Counted from the stretch's first letter, positions 23,039-31,755 are shown. The stretch: 47,338 nucleotides of DNA from JANNMJ01 sp031397815 (GCA_031397815.1 JANNMJ010000233.1:1-47338); one strand, 5' to 3'. The notes: generated from the letters alone by a model not told the origin. Program-made: numbers and translations.

Positions 23039-25414
23039 ATGACGCTTTACCAACGCCTCCAACTCACGCGCACCGAAGAGGATGTCAAGGACGTTTACAT
23101 CAAGGCGCTAAACCTGAAAGGGTATAGCAAAAACCTGATTGATATTCAAACAAAGGAAGTGTGGTTTGAAGCCAAAGAAGGGCACAAGCACTCCACCTAT
23201 GCCATGTTTACGCAGTTGCTGCACTACGTGCAGCAGGCGCTGAACAAGGGAGAGTATGTGCCGCCGCTGCTGGCGGTGATTGACGCGCAGAAGGCCGCCA
23301 TCATGAAAAGCGCGGACGTAATTCCCTTCCTAGCCAAAAAAACCATCAAGTGGGGCAAGAGTGCCAGCGGCTACACTCAGGAAGCCCTTGATGCCGTATC
23401 GGCCTACATCGGTACCTATCTCGTGTCGTTTAAAATAGAGACGCACGAAGACGAATTCATCAGCACCATCCGCAGCGCGATTGCCACGGGCGATATCATT
23501 CGGGTGGCCATCACGCCGGATAACCTGAAGCAGGTGTTCGACAAGTGGGTGACCCTGATTGGGCAGGAAATTCTGGACGTGGCCCCGGAGGACTATGCCC
23601 TGCTATTCTTCGCCGACATTATGAGCGACGGCACAGTGAGCACCCACGCCAACCTGCCGGCCGAGCTGCTGCACCGCAACGGCAATCCCGTGTTCACCCT
23701 TGGTGGCAAGCTCTATGCGCTGGGCAGCCACGAGGGCTACCGACGCTTCTGGGCTATTTACCACCGCCCGCCCGAAGTGGCTTACCGCAACTACCTGCTC
23801 GAACGGCGCGACAGCCTGATTCCGCTCGACGAGCGCAGCTTTAAGGGCGCTTATTACACGCCGCTGCACGTGGTGGACAAGGCCTACGACAAGCTAGCCG
23901 AGGTGCTGGGCAAGAACTGGCAGCGCGAATACGTGGTGTGGGATATGTGCTGCGGGGTGGGCAACTTGGAAGTGAAGCACAGCAACCACCGTAACATCTA
24001 CATGAGCACCCTCGACGCGGCCGACGTGGACGTGATGAGGGCCACCAAAACTTGCGCCGCCGCTACCCGCTTCCAGTACGATTACCTCAACGACGACATC
24101 GTCGCCGATGGGGCAATAGATTACAGTCTCACCAACAAGGTGCCCGAAGGCCTGCGGAAGGCCATTGCCGAGGGCAAGAAAATCTTGGTGCTGATTAATC
24201 CGCCGTATGCGGAAGCCGCAAATTCGCAGGGAAATGAAGGCAAGACGGATGTAGCAACCACCAAAGTTGCGAAAGGTATGGGCAAATACGGCTTTGCCTC
24301 ACGGGAACTGTATACCCAGTTTTTGGTGCGTATCTCACAAGAAATGCCGACGGCAACGGTGGCCATATTCAGCAAAATGAAGTATGTGGTAGCACCAAAC
24401 TTTGAAAAATTCCGCTCACTATGGAATGCAGAGTATGTGGATGGCTTCGTGATACACAGCAAAGCATTTGATGGCTTAAAAGGGGACTTTCCGATCGGTT
24501 TTCTGATATGGAGAACCAATCAGAATGCAAAAAAGAGAAACCCTATCACGGAAATTGCCACCGAGGTGCTCACTAAAAGCGGGGCGCCTATCGGGGAGAA
24601 GCGCTTTTACAACATCAGCAGCACGTCTTTTTTAAGCAATTGGATGCCTCGCTTAAAGACGAATAGCACAAATATCCCCCTGAAGAATGCGGTGACGCCC
24701 CAACTAAATCATGCAAAAGTGACGGCTTGGATTGATACGGCGATTGGCTATATGTATTGCAACAGCAACGATATGCAGAACGCCGCCACTCAAACAGCCA
24801 TCACTTCATCTGTCTTCAGCACTGGCAACGGGTTCTACATTCTGCCCGAAAACCTCTGGCAAGCCGCCATCGTCTTCGCCGTTCGTCGCCTCATCAAACC
24901 TACGTGGCTTAACGACCGCGACCAGTTTCTGCAGCCCACCGCGCCGCTTACTGACGAGTTCAAAACCGACTGCCTTGTCTGGATGCTTTTCAACGGCAGC
25001 AACCTCACCGCCTCGGCTAACGGGCTGCCTTGGAATGGCCGCGATTGGAGCATCGTCAACCATTTCATCCCCTTCACCGAGGCAGAGGTAGGAGCGCCCG
25101 ACCCTTTTGAAAGCGACTTCATGGTGCAGTACATGGCGGGCAAATCATTTAGCCTAGAAGCGCTGGCAGTGCTGGCCACCGGCCGAACATTGTGGCAAGC
25201 CTACTTCGCCCACACCGACAGCCGTAGCGTGCGCGACGAGCTAAAGCTCAACCGGCCCGACGTGGGCTGGTATCAGGTGCGCAAGGCGCTGGATGCCCGC
25301 AACGCCAGCGGTGATTTCCCGCTGGTGACGTTCCTGCCGTTTCAGCAAGCCTACAAGGCGCTTAGCGAAAAGCTGCAGCCAATGGTCTACGACTTGGGGT
25401 TCTTAAAAACCTAA
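23039..25414 (+). CDS. Large N6-adenine DNA methyltransferase, possibly a single-chain restriction-modification enzyme
   Basis: The 791-residue protein has a gamma-class adenine methyltransferase core: KGAYYTP (269-275, motif X), WDMCCGVGN (301-309, AdoMet motif I) and NPPY (387-390, catalytic motif IV). The C-terminal ~300 residues, without known motifs, would hold target recognition. The N-terminal ~180 residues include Asp35, Glu44-x-Lys46 (FEAKEG) and Gln59 followed by an aromatic helix (FTQLLHYV). This is arranged like the D...ExK...Q set of PD-(D/E)xK nucleases at the start of Type IIG and HsdR proteins. If active, one chain would both cut and methylate. No separate restriction or specificity subunit is nearby. 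The nuclease reading is an inference. It is the main cargo of the element and the only gene there on the plus strand besides short frames. Confidence 0.85.
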   Translation: MTLYQRLQLTRTEEDVKDVYIKALNLKGYSKNLIDIQTKEVWFEAKEGHKHSTYAMFTQLLHYVQQALNKGEYVPPLLAVIDAQKAAIMKSADVIPFLAKKTIKWGKSASGYTQEALDAVSAYIGTYLVSFKIETHEDEFISTIRSAIATGDIIRVAITPDNLKQVFDKWVTLIGQEILDVAPEDYALLFFADIMSDGTVSTHANLPAELLHRNGNPVFTLGGKLYALGSHEGYRRFWAIYHRPPEVAYRNYLLERRDSLIPLDERSFKGAYYTPLHVVDKAYDKLAEVLGKNWQREYVVWDMCCGVGNLEVKHSNHRNIYMSTLDAADVDVMRATKTCAAATRFQYDYLNDDIVADGAIDYSLTNKVPEGLRKAIAEGKKILVLINPPYAEAANSQGNEGKTDVATTKVAKGMGKYGFASRELYTQFLVRISQEMPTATVAIFSKMKYVVAPNFEKFRSLWNAEYVDGFVIHSKAFDGLKGDFPIGFLIWRTNQNAKKRNPITEIATEVLTKSGAPIGEKRFYNISSTSFLSNWMPRLKTNSTNIPLKNAVTPQLNHAKVTAWIDTAIGYMYCNSNDMQNAATQTAITSSVFSTGNGFYILPENLWQAAIVFAVRRLIKPTWLNDRDQFLQPTAPLTDEFKTDCLVWMLFNGSNLTASANGLPWNGRDWSIVNHFIPFTEAEVGAPDPFESDFMVQYMAGKSFSLEALAVLATGRTLWQAYFAHTDSRSVRDELKLNRPDVGWYQVRKALDARNASGDFPLVTFLPFQQAYKALSEKLQPMVYDLGFLKT

Positions 25415-25574
25415 GGTGGCACTGGGGCTCCTCAGAAGTGCAACAGAGGTTCGATAAAACGAGCGTTGCGCTTAGTAGACTAAGAGCGTGTCAGGCACTT
25501 GTGAGCGAGTAGAACCGATTCGGAAAACTGAGCCCCTTGAGGAGAACACCGCCGTAACCTGCCACTTCCCGCTT

Positions 25575-26639
25575 TTAGCCCCGGCGGCAATCAGCGCCGA
25601 TTGGCGGGGGGCTGCTAGTCGGTCGTAGCAGCACGTCGGCTAGGTCGAGGCCCGCCCGGCGCTCCGCTTCGGTGGCGCGGCGTTCCAACCCGTCGAACAC
25701 GTCGAGGCGGAACCCGGCGGCGCGCAGCTTGTCGGCTTTGGCTTGCCAGCCGTCCGGTCCGTCGAGGGCGCCCACGTCAGGGAACAGCACGATGCGGCGT
25801 CCGCGCAGGGGGGCCAGCCGGTCGGCGGTGAGAAAGCTCTTACCCATCGTGGCGAGCCAAACGTATTGCGGCAGGTAGGCGGTGGCAACGATTGCCGACT
25901 TGGCGCTTTCTACTAGGGCTACGGGCGCCGTGGGCGGGGCCGTAGCGAGCTGGGACAGGCCAAAGAGGCAGGGGCTTTTGGGATTGTCGGGGCGGTCGTA
26001 CTCGATCAGCCAGGCGGGTACGGCTTGGCGGCGCTTGTGGTAGGCAGCGGCCAGCGCTGTGTGTGCCCACGTTATATGGCGGTGGCGGGTACCGTCCGGA
26101 CGGGCTTTGACGGTGTGGCCGGTTGCGTCGAACAGCACGACTTGACCTCCCCGAACCCGGTTTCGTTCGTCAATCAGCCAAAAGATGCAGGCACCGGGCC
26201 AGTGGGCGCAGGTGCCGACTTGAAAACGTTGCAGCAGAGCGTCAGCGCGGTTGGGGCCGAAGTGGCGGCGCAGCACTGCGGCTAGGGCGTTACGGTCGTA
26301 GTGGCCCAGCGTAGCGGTGAACACGTCTAACGGAAACGGCAGCACGAGCGATGGGGCGGGGGGGGCCAGTGGGCGCAGCGGCAGTAGTGGGGTGGTGAGT
26401 CGTTCGCCGCGCTCGGTCAAAGTAGCGTAGCTCGGCCCTCCATCGGCGGCACGGTGGTAGGGGTTGAGGTGATAAGCGCACTTGTCGGCGCGGTTGCAGC
26501 GTCCGTAAGCATCGGGCAGCAACACGTTGGTCAGCGTATCGAGGTAGCGCGTGAAGGTGCTACAGGTGCCGCAGGCTGGGCACGGGTAGCGGGTCTTGCG
26601 CCCGTCGTAGGGTTGCAGACGGTAACGTGGAAGGGGCAT
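25575..26639 (-). CDS. Zinc-finger/toprim-like primase (DUF6371-type) of the mobile element
   Basis: The 354-residue product starts MPLPRYRLQPYDGRKT; this ATG at 26639 was preferred to one at 26738, whose extension crosses the 8-bp repeat cluster. An N-terminal zinc-finger-like region has Cys20, Cys23, Cys26, Cys48, Cys53 and His57. A central domain recalls plasmid and phage primases, and a toprim-like segment shows VESAKSA (about 241-247) and IVLFPDVGALDG (about 282-293). Such proteins prime DNA synthesis during replication of Bacteroidota mobile elements. It lies next to the RepA-like ATPase gene, with 108 bases between them carrying iteron-like repeats. The 160 bases to the methyltransferase stop hold no gene. 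Confidence 0.75.
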   Translation of the reverse strand: MPLPRYRLQPYDGRKTRYPCPACGTCSTFTRYLDTLTNVLLPDAYGRCNRADKCAYHLNPYHRAADGGPSYATLTERGERLTTPLLPLRPLAPPAPSLVLPFPLDVFTATLGHYDRNALAAVLRRHFGPNRADALLQRFQVGTCAHWPGACIFWLIDERNRVRGGQVVLFDATGHTVKARPDGTRHRHITWAHTALAAAYHKRRQAVPAWLIEYDRPDNPKSPCLFGLSQLATAPPTAPVALVESAKSAIVATAYLPQYVWLATMGKSFLTADRLAPLRGRRIVLFPDVGALDGPDGWQAKADKLRAAGFRLDVFDGLERRATEAERRAGLDLADVLLRPTSSPPPIGADCRRG

Positions 26640-26672
26640 TGCGGCGGTGCGTAGTGGCGGCCTACATCCTAT

Positions 26673-26780
26673 CATCCCAAGCAGTAGGTGTTGGGATGGT
26701 GGGATGGGCGCAGAGGGTGCATCCGTTCCACATCCCAACGTCCCAACTTATAGGGTGCGGGACGATGGGATATTGGGATG
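26673..26780. repeat. Cluster of eight 8-bp TTGGGATG-type units (iteron-like, candidate origin)
   Basis: Units: one inverted (26673-26680), two abutting direct (26691-26706), two abutting inverted (26731-26746) and three abutting direct (26757-26780). The consensus is TTGGGATG; units differ at one to three positions. The last three overlap the end of the ATPase gene. Position between primase and helicase genes fits a replication origin. Confidence 0.6.
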
Positions 26781-28451
26781 CAGAACTTCCTTCGGGAATC
26801 GGCGTTGCAGGGTACTTTTGCTCGCGCTCACGCCTAGCTCTTTTGCTTGGGCCTTGACTTGCTCAGCTACCTTGTCATAGGGTTGCGCCCGCAGAAGTTC
26901 GCGCACTTCGTCCCAGAACGCGCGTTCTTCTGAGGATGCGGGCGGCGTCTTTATCAGGTCGCTAAAGTCGGCCCTTTCGCCGGTGTTATGAAAGGTCAGG
27001 TTCCCATCAAAGCGTAGCACGTAGCTTTTGGCTTTGATGTCGGCGGGCAGGTAGTTGCCCTTCAACACGCAGAGGTGTCGCAGGTCAGGCGTGTGTGGGT
27101 CGGCGCGCAACTCAAATGCTACCCGCATTTTCGCCTCCAAGCCCTGACTGCCCAGCAGGTTGTGTTTGGACGGCTCGCGGTCCTCTGTTCGCTTGCCGGT
27201 GTGGTGCATAAACAGCACAAGGCAGCAATGTCGAATGGCCAGTTGTGAATACAGTGTGATGAACGCGCGCACTTCGTTCGAGGCGTTCAGATTTCCGGCG
27301 TATAGGTCGCCTAGTGCATCCACTACAACCACATCGGCCGGGCACTCGGTCAGCATTCGGTCGAGTTGCGCTAGCAGGTCTTGGGTGTCAAAGACGAACC
27401 GCAGGCGGTCGCGGGCCGCGCCCGATACGACTTGCCCTTGCAACTGCTTTTTGAGTAGCGGCCCCACGGCTTCATCGCCGTCTTCGGTGCTGACGCAAAT
27501 AGCGCGGTGATGGACAGCTTGCACCGGAAAGCCCAAAAACTGCGATTCATCCAGAGCGATAGCTAAGGCCAATTGCCGCAGAATTGAGGATTTGCCCGTA
27601 TCGCTGCTCCCAGCTAGTACGGCAACTCCTTGACGGGGTAGGAGTGGGTAAATCAGGGTAGGTACTTCGGTGGTGGGTCGGTCTAACAATTCGCCTAGTG
27701 TGTAGAAGTGAGAAGATTGGCGGGGCGTTGTCTCGTTAATTGGCGCGGGTTCCTGAGCGAGCCGTGCCGCGTCGTCCAGCACCGGTTCGAACTGTTCGGC
27801 CACGGGCGGCAGTGGTATAAAGTCATCGGGCATTACCATTTCCGGCGCGGCCTTTTCGTTGGTTGGGCTATCCATTGGCGGCACGCTCTTCGGCGTATCA
27901 GTCGGACGCGGGATGGCCTTTTCTTCCTCGGCGGCGGCTTCGCGCAGGTACGCCAGCCGCAGTGGCTCGGCGTCGGGGTTGTGCCACGCGTCGGGGTCGT
28001 AGCTAAGTGGTAGCAGCGGCAGCGCGGGCGGTGGTTCCAGCGTCAGATCATGGCAACAGTGCATGTAGGCCGCTAGTGTGTCGTGTTGGTTCGCGGCCTC
28101 CGGGGTACCTGTCGTGTTCAGCCGGTACAAGAAGTGAACGGCTTGACCGCACGGGCTACGCCAAGCCAGCGCCACGGATGAGGCTAGGAGTCGGTCGGTG
28201 CGCAGAAACTTTGCGCCCTCCTCGGCGGGGACGCGCAGGGTGCCCCCCCCCAACCCGGACGAACAAGTAACCGCGCTCGCTACGCCAATTGGGTAGGTGC
28301 CGCCGAATGCAAGCCAATAGGCCGGGGCGTTTGGATTCCGTGTCAAGGCAACGACCTCCAGTAGTTGCACGGGGTCGCCATTATCTTTGTGGTGCTTCTG
28401 GCCGGATGGCTCTTTGAAGAGGCTCATCAAGTGCGTGATGAGCTGCTTCAT
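26748..28451 (-). CDS. RepA-like AAA/RecA-fold ATPase (replicative helicase-type) of the mobile element
   Basis: The 567-residue protein has a RecA-like ATPase core. Walker A is AGSSDTGKSS (about 278-288), Walker B is DVVVVDALGD (about 371-380), and a LVLFMHHTGK motif lies near 410, as in plasmid RSF1010 RepA-like hexameric helicases. The first ~180 residues form a separate domain seen before the ATPase in Bacteroidota island proteins, followed by a Pro/Glu-rich linker. The C-terminus (about 505-555) has a helix-turn-helix-like segment (ELGVSASKSTLQRRF). Its start overlaps the HTH gene stop by 4 bases (ATGA), showing translational coupling. With the primase it forms the replication module. 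Confidence 0.82.
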   Translation of the reverse strand: MKQLITHLMSLFKEPSGQKHHKDNGDPVQLLEVVALTRNPNAPAYWLAFGGTYPIGVASAVTCSSGLGGGTLRVPAEEGAKFLRTDRLLASSVALAWRSPCGQAVHFLYRLNTTGTPEAANQHDTLAAYMHCCHDLTLEPPPALPLLPLSYDPDAWHNPDAEPLRLAYLREAAAEEEKAIPRPTDTPKSVPPMDSPTNEKAAPEMVMPDDFIPLPPVAEQFEPVLDDAARLAQEPAPINETTPRQSSHFYTLGELLDRPTTEVPTLIYPLLPRQGVAVLAGSSDTGKSSILRQLALAIALDESQFLGFPVQAVHHRAICVSTEDGDEAVGPLLKKQLQGQVVSGAARDRLRFVFDTQDLLAQLDRMLTECPADVVVVDALGDLYAGNLNASNEVRAFITLYSQLAIRHCCLVLFMHHTGKRTEDREPSKHNLLGSQGLEAKMRVAFELRADPHTPDLRHLCVLKGNYLPADIKAKSYVLRFDGNLTFHNTGERADFSDLIKTPPASSEERAFWDEVRELLRAQPYDKVAEQVKAQAKELGVSASKSTLQRRFPKEVLHPNIPSSRTL

Positions 28452-28792
28452 TGGGCCTTTCCTGCTTTCTTGGCAGAGCCCTGCTTTGCCTTACGCGTGG
28501 GGAACGTTGGTGGGGTAGTGGTTTCGGCGCGGTGCCCGGCAGCTACCCAAGCCATCAGTTCGGCGCGGGAGAAATATAGTTTATTCCCGCGCTTGCTGTG
28601 CGGAATAGTACGTTGCGATACCAGCGTGTAGAGCCGCGCCCGACTCAGACGGGTAAGTTCCTCGGCCAGTTCAATGCCGCCTATTTCGGGGGCGGTTGGG
28701 TTGTTACGCTCGGCGTTTTCTTGCCGAATGATTGCCCGTACATCTTCCAAAAGTTGGGAGTACGGGACGGGGGTTAGAACTACATCCTTCAT
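28448..28792 (-). CDS. Helix-turn-helix protein (AlpA/excisionase-like, HTH_17 type)
   Basis: The 114-residue protein carries a MerR/excisionase-like winged helix: ELAEELTRLSRARLYTLVSQRTIPHSKRGNKLYFSRAELMAWV holds the helix-turn-helix and the wing with R-x-G-x-K-L-Y-F. A Lys/Arg/Ala-rich tail follows. Such proteins act as excisionases or regulators of integration in Bacteroidota islands. The ATG at 28792 starts MKDVVLTPVPY; an earlier ATG at 28849 adds a basic extension with no support. It is translationally coupled to the ATPase gene, and a perfect 20-bp palindrome lies 72 bases upstream (28864-28883), a likely operator. Confidence 0.8.
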   Translation of the reverse strand: MKDVVLTPVPYSQLLEDVRAIIRQENAERNNPTAPEIGGIELAEELTRLSRARLYTLVSQRTIPHSKRGNKLYFSRAELMAWVAAGHRAETTTPPTFPTRKAKQGSAKKAGKAQ

Positions 28793-28863
28793 GTTACGCC
28801 GTTGCCGCCGTGCTGTATGCCGGTCTGGGTTGGCGATGCGAAGTAGCAAGGGCTAATAGAGCG

Positions 28864-28883
28864 TATTGGAACATGTTCCAATA
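28864..28883. promoter_or_regulatory. Perfect 20-bp palindrome, candidate operator of the replication operon
   Basis: TATTGGAACA is followed directly by its exact reverse complement. It lies between the stop of the 484-residue gene and the start of the HTH-ATPase-primase operon, where a repressor dimer would act. It may also contain the -33 TTG of a promoter for the HTH gene. Confidence 0.6.
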
Positions 28884-28907
28884 AGCCCCATTAAAACACA
28901 ATAAAAC

Positions 28908-30362
28908 CTATTTAGGGTGGTCGTTGGTGGTAGGTAGCCAGTGCTTTAACCAACCTTCCGCCTTTTTTACAGCGTCCTGAAATGCTAGGCTTCCGTTGGC
29001 GCTCCCATCTTCCAAGTCGTATCTTTTAACCTTGCGACCTAACTTCAGGCCATATTCAGCTTGTACGATTGCCGCCCAATCATCTATACTAGCCGCTAAC
29101 CGCCCCGCACGGTTGAGTACTCGAAAGGCAGCAATAGCACAACTCAGTACTTTGGTCTTACCTACTGGCTGTGGCCCTTCCCATCGCCCCGTCAGAGCAT
29201 TTACTACTTCCAAGTAAGTCAGCAGCGCCCTAACATCGGCGGGTGTGAAAGGCGTTACGCATAGCCCAGCCAGTGTAAGTGAGGGCAAGTAGGGCATATC
29301 TTGTAGTGTTGGTGCCAAAACTGCCAAGGCTCGCTCAGTATCAGGGCGCTTTTCCGGTGGCGTAGCGGCGGCAAGGGACGTGGCCACTTCGGCAGGCACG
29401 TTTTGCAGCGGTGCCACTATCGCAACCGACGGGCGCGGGCAGTCATTCCATGCTCGGTTAATCGCCTTATCGTACTTGGCGTATTCCTGCGAATAAAGCC
29501 GGTATGGCGTTACTAGTGCGCCGGTGGTGGGTTCCGGGGGCAGCAGTACTGCCAGTTCGGTGAGTCGGGCGCGGGCGTTTCTCAGACGCTCATACGCTTC
29601 ACTGTCAGGCAAGCCTTCAAGCGTGGCCCAGCCGTATAGCATTTTTAAGTAAGTGTAGGCACCGACATCCAGTTTAAACGTCACGTCGCCGCGCCGTAGC
29701 TGCAAGTTGCGCGCGTCTTGATTGTCACATTCCAATGTGTAGGGGGTGCCCAAGTCAGGCGGCAGACGCAGCAGTTCCCCATAGTGATTGTGGGGGTCGG
29801 CTATGGTTCTTCGCCAAGCTATTACAGGCTTTTCCCATAGTGGGGTGCGCTCACGTGCTGCCTTCTCGGTAAGTGCATCGGCAGCAGCTTCGGCTAACTC
29901 TCGAAACGGTTCACGTAGGGTAGGGTGGGGGGCGTTGTCGGCCCACCAGCGCCAAATATCACGCATCAGGCGCCCGTGACGTTCATTGTAGTCGAACACT
30001 TGTATTGCCGCAAGCTCGCGCCGTTTTTCAGCAGTCGGCACGTCGGGGTGAACTTGGCCCAGCATCAGCAGGGCGGGGCTTGGGTTCCATCCCAGCTTAA
30101 CGTGTAGCCAATCGGCCAGCGCGGCGGCACGGTCGGGTGGCACGGGCAGGGTCGGCAGCGTCAGCCTCAGCGCAAAGCCCAGCACGTTATACTGGTTGCC
30201 ACAATCCGCGTGGCGTTGAAAGCACGGCGCCGCCAACTCGTCCAAGCGAGCCGGTAGGCGGAGTAGCGGCACCGCAGGCGCAGCAGCTAGCACGGCCAAC
30301 AAGACAGCGGCCGTTTCTTCGCAATAGGTGTGTTGCAGAAAGACTGTAGGTGAATAACTCAT
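28908..30362 (-). CDS. Hypothetical protein of the mobile element (484 residues)
   Basis: I do not recognise a domain. The product is mostly helical by composition, rich in Ala, Leu, Pro and Arg, with several Trp/Tyr clusters (IWRWWADNAPHP, YLKMLYGWATLEGL) and a C-terminal part (EGPQPVGKTKVLSCAIAAFRVLNRAG) that may be a helical bundle. No signal peptide, membrane helix, Walker motif or nuclease motif is evident. It sits between the integrase (41 bases upstream) and the HTH/replication operon, on the same strand, so it may belong to the integrase transcript. Genes at this place in Bacteroidota islands are often uncharacterised. Confidence 0.65.
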   Translation of the reverse strand: MSYSPTVFLQHTYCEETAAVLLAVLAAAPAVPLLRLPARLDELAAPCFQRHADCGNQYNVLGFALRLTLPTLPVPPDRAAALADWLHVKLGWNPSPALLMLGQVHPDVPTAEKRRELAAIQVFDYNERHGRLMRDIWRWWADNAPHPTLREPFRELAEAAADALTEKAARERTPLWEKPVIAWRRTIADPHNHYGELLRLPPDLGTPYTLECDNQDARNLQLRRGDVTFKLDVGAYTYLKMLYGWATLEGLPDSEAYERLRNARARLTELAVLLPPEPTTGALVTPYRLYSQEYAKYDKAINRAWNDCPRPSVAIVAPLQNVPAEVATSLAAATPPEKRPDTERALAVLAPTLQDMPYLPSLTLAGLCVTPFTPADVRALLTYLEVVNALTGRWEGPQPVGKTKVLSCAIAAFRVLNRAGRLAASIDDWAAIVQAEYGLKLGRKVKRYDLEDGSANGSLAFQDAVKKAEGWLKHWLPTTNDHPK

Positions 30363-30403
30363 TGCGACTGCCAGCTTAATGTCAGGGACGAGTTACAGCT
30401 TGA

Positions 30404-31714
30404 TTACAGCAGTGCCTCGTAAGCATTTTCTACGACCTCAGCTCCGAATGAATCCAAATAGACGGCAGTAGTTCGCTCGCTTTTGTGGCCCATTGCTTGG
30501 CTGATAATAGACGTGGCAACCCCGTTCATTTTGAGCGTAGTGGCGAATGAATGGCGAGCTACGTATGTGGTTAACGGGGTGCCGATACCGGCCGCTTCGC
30601 CCAGCGCTTTCAAGTCTTGATTCACCTGTCCCAGCACTTTGTTTAACCGGTTCTTGATTTGAACCGCCGTCATATGGCGGGTTGGGTTCAGTATCGGAAA
30701 CACATAGCTATCGGGGTTGGCGTAAGTCTGTGAATGGTATGCAGACAGTAGCGCCACAGCGGGTGCCAGTAGCTTGATACTGAATTTGCCTTTGGTCTTT
30801 TGTCGAACGTAACGTAGGGATTCGTAAGGGGCCGTTGGGTTGGGGCCAGTCAGGTCGCGCCAACGAAGCTGAGCCATATCTACGAAGTTGATGCCGCCAC
30901 AGTAGAACGAAAACAGAAAGACATTTTTGGCAAGCTGTTGCTGGTCGGTGGTTGGTTGCAGCGATTCTAATCGTCGTAGCTCGTCGCGTGAAATAGCACG
31001 GGGTGTGGTGCTAACGTCGAACTGACTGACCTTGAACTTGTGCTTTTCGGCAGTGGTGCGGGCGAAAGGGTAGGCGTCGGCCTTCATTACTCCGGCTGCA
31101 ATCGCTTGATTCAGCACGGCCCGTAGTGTGCGAAAGCGATTAGAAAGCGTGTTTTCACCATTGCCGGAACCGCGTAAGGTGGTTTCCAACTCGTTACAGA
31201 ATGCTACGTTCACTCGGTCAAAAGGCACGTCGTTTAGATGGTACGCGTCCTTGATGAACTTCCGAAGCTGATTAGCGCAGTCGCGGTACACGTTGGCGTT
31301 TTTCAGACGCCCGGCAGACGTTCTTGCTGCTGCCAGCTCCTCAAAGTAGGCTAGTAGCATAACGCGCCTCGTTTGCTTGCGCCCCTCAGTGGCTTTTGCT
31401 AGGACGGTTTCGGCCTCGTGTTGTTCGTCGGCATCAGCTAAAGCGTCGGCAGCCTCGCGGTACTTATTTTCCCACTCCCGTAGCTTAGCTAATAGTTGCT
31501 CGCGTTTGGGTTCAGGAAAGCTCCGGCGTACTTCCTCCTTCTCAGCGTTCCAATACTTCGGTTGCAGCGACAGGCCAGTAGCCCGAAAAATCTGCTTGCG
31601 GTTCTTGGTTATGCGAATCAAGAAAGGGTGCGACCCATCGGCTAGCACCTTGTTTACGCGATAGACAATCTTGACGGTGGCCTTGCCTTCCTTCAAGTCG
31701 GTGGTCCTGCTCAT
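30404..31714 (-). CDS. int: Tyrosine recombinase (integrase) of the element
   Basis: The 436-residue protein has the Bacteroidota integrase layout: an N-terminal arm-DNA-binding domain (about 10-90, IVYRVNKVLADGSHPFLIRITKNRK), a SAM-like core-binding domain (about 125-215) and the catalytic domain (about 235-430). Box II is TTYVARHSFATTLKM and the end is MGHKSERTTAVYLDSF with the Tyr nucleophile. At the usual first catalytic Arg (often xRGM) it reads YCGGINFVDMAQLRW, so that Arg is missing or supplied from a neighbour. The ATG at 31714 starts MSRTTDLKEGKATVK; a longer frame from 31831 would cross the promoter and repeats. It lies beside attR and should carry out integration and, with the HTH protein, excision. 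Confidence 0.9.
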   Translation of the reverse strand: MSRTTDLKEGKATVKIVYRVNKVLADGSHPFLIRITKNRKQIFRATGLSLQPKYWNAEKEEVRRSFPEPKREQLLAKLREWENKYREAADALADADEQHEAETVLAKATEGRKQTRRVMLLAYFEELAAARTSAGRLKNANVYRDCANQLRKFIKDAYHLNDVPFDRVNVAFCNELETTLRGSGNGENTLSNRFRTLRAVLNQAIAAGVMKADAYPFARTTAEKHKFKVSQFDVSTTPRAISRDELRRLESLQPTTDQQQLAKNVFLFSFYCGGINFVDMAQLRWRDLTGPNPTAPYESLRYVRQKTKGKFSIKLLAPAVALLSAYHSQTYANPDSYVFPILNPTRHMTAVQIKNRLNKVLGQVNQDLKALGEAAGIGTPLTTYVARHSFATTLKMNGVATSIISQAMGHKSERTTAVYLDSFGAEVVENAYEALL

Positions 31715-31717
31715 AGT

Positions 31718-31755
31718 GTAGTAACCGCCGTTCTGGTTACTACGGTGGTTACTAC
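31718..31755. promoter_or_regulatory. Right arm-type recombinase sites overlapping the int promoter
   Basis: GGTTACTAC occurs directly at 31735-31743 and 31747-31755 and inverted (GTAGTAACC) at 31718-31726. The last direct copy abuts the -7 element of the int promoter and the others lie over the start site and 5' leader. Binding of integrase here would repress its own gene. Confidence 0.6.
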
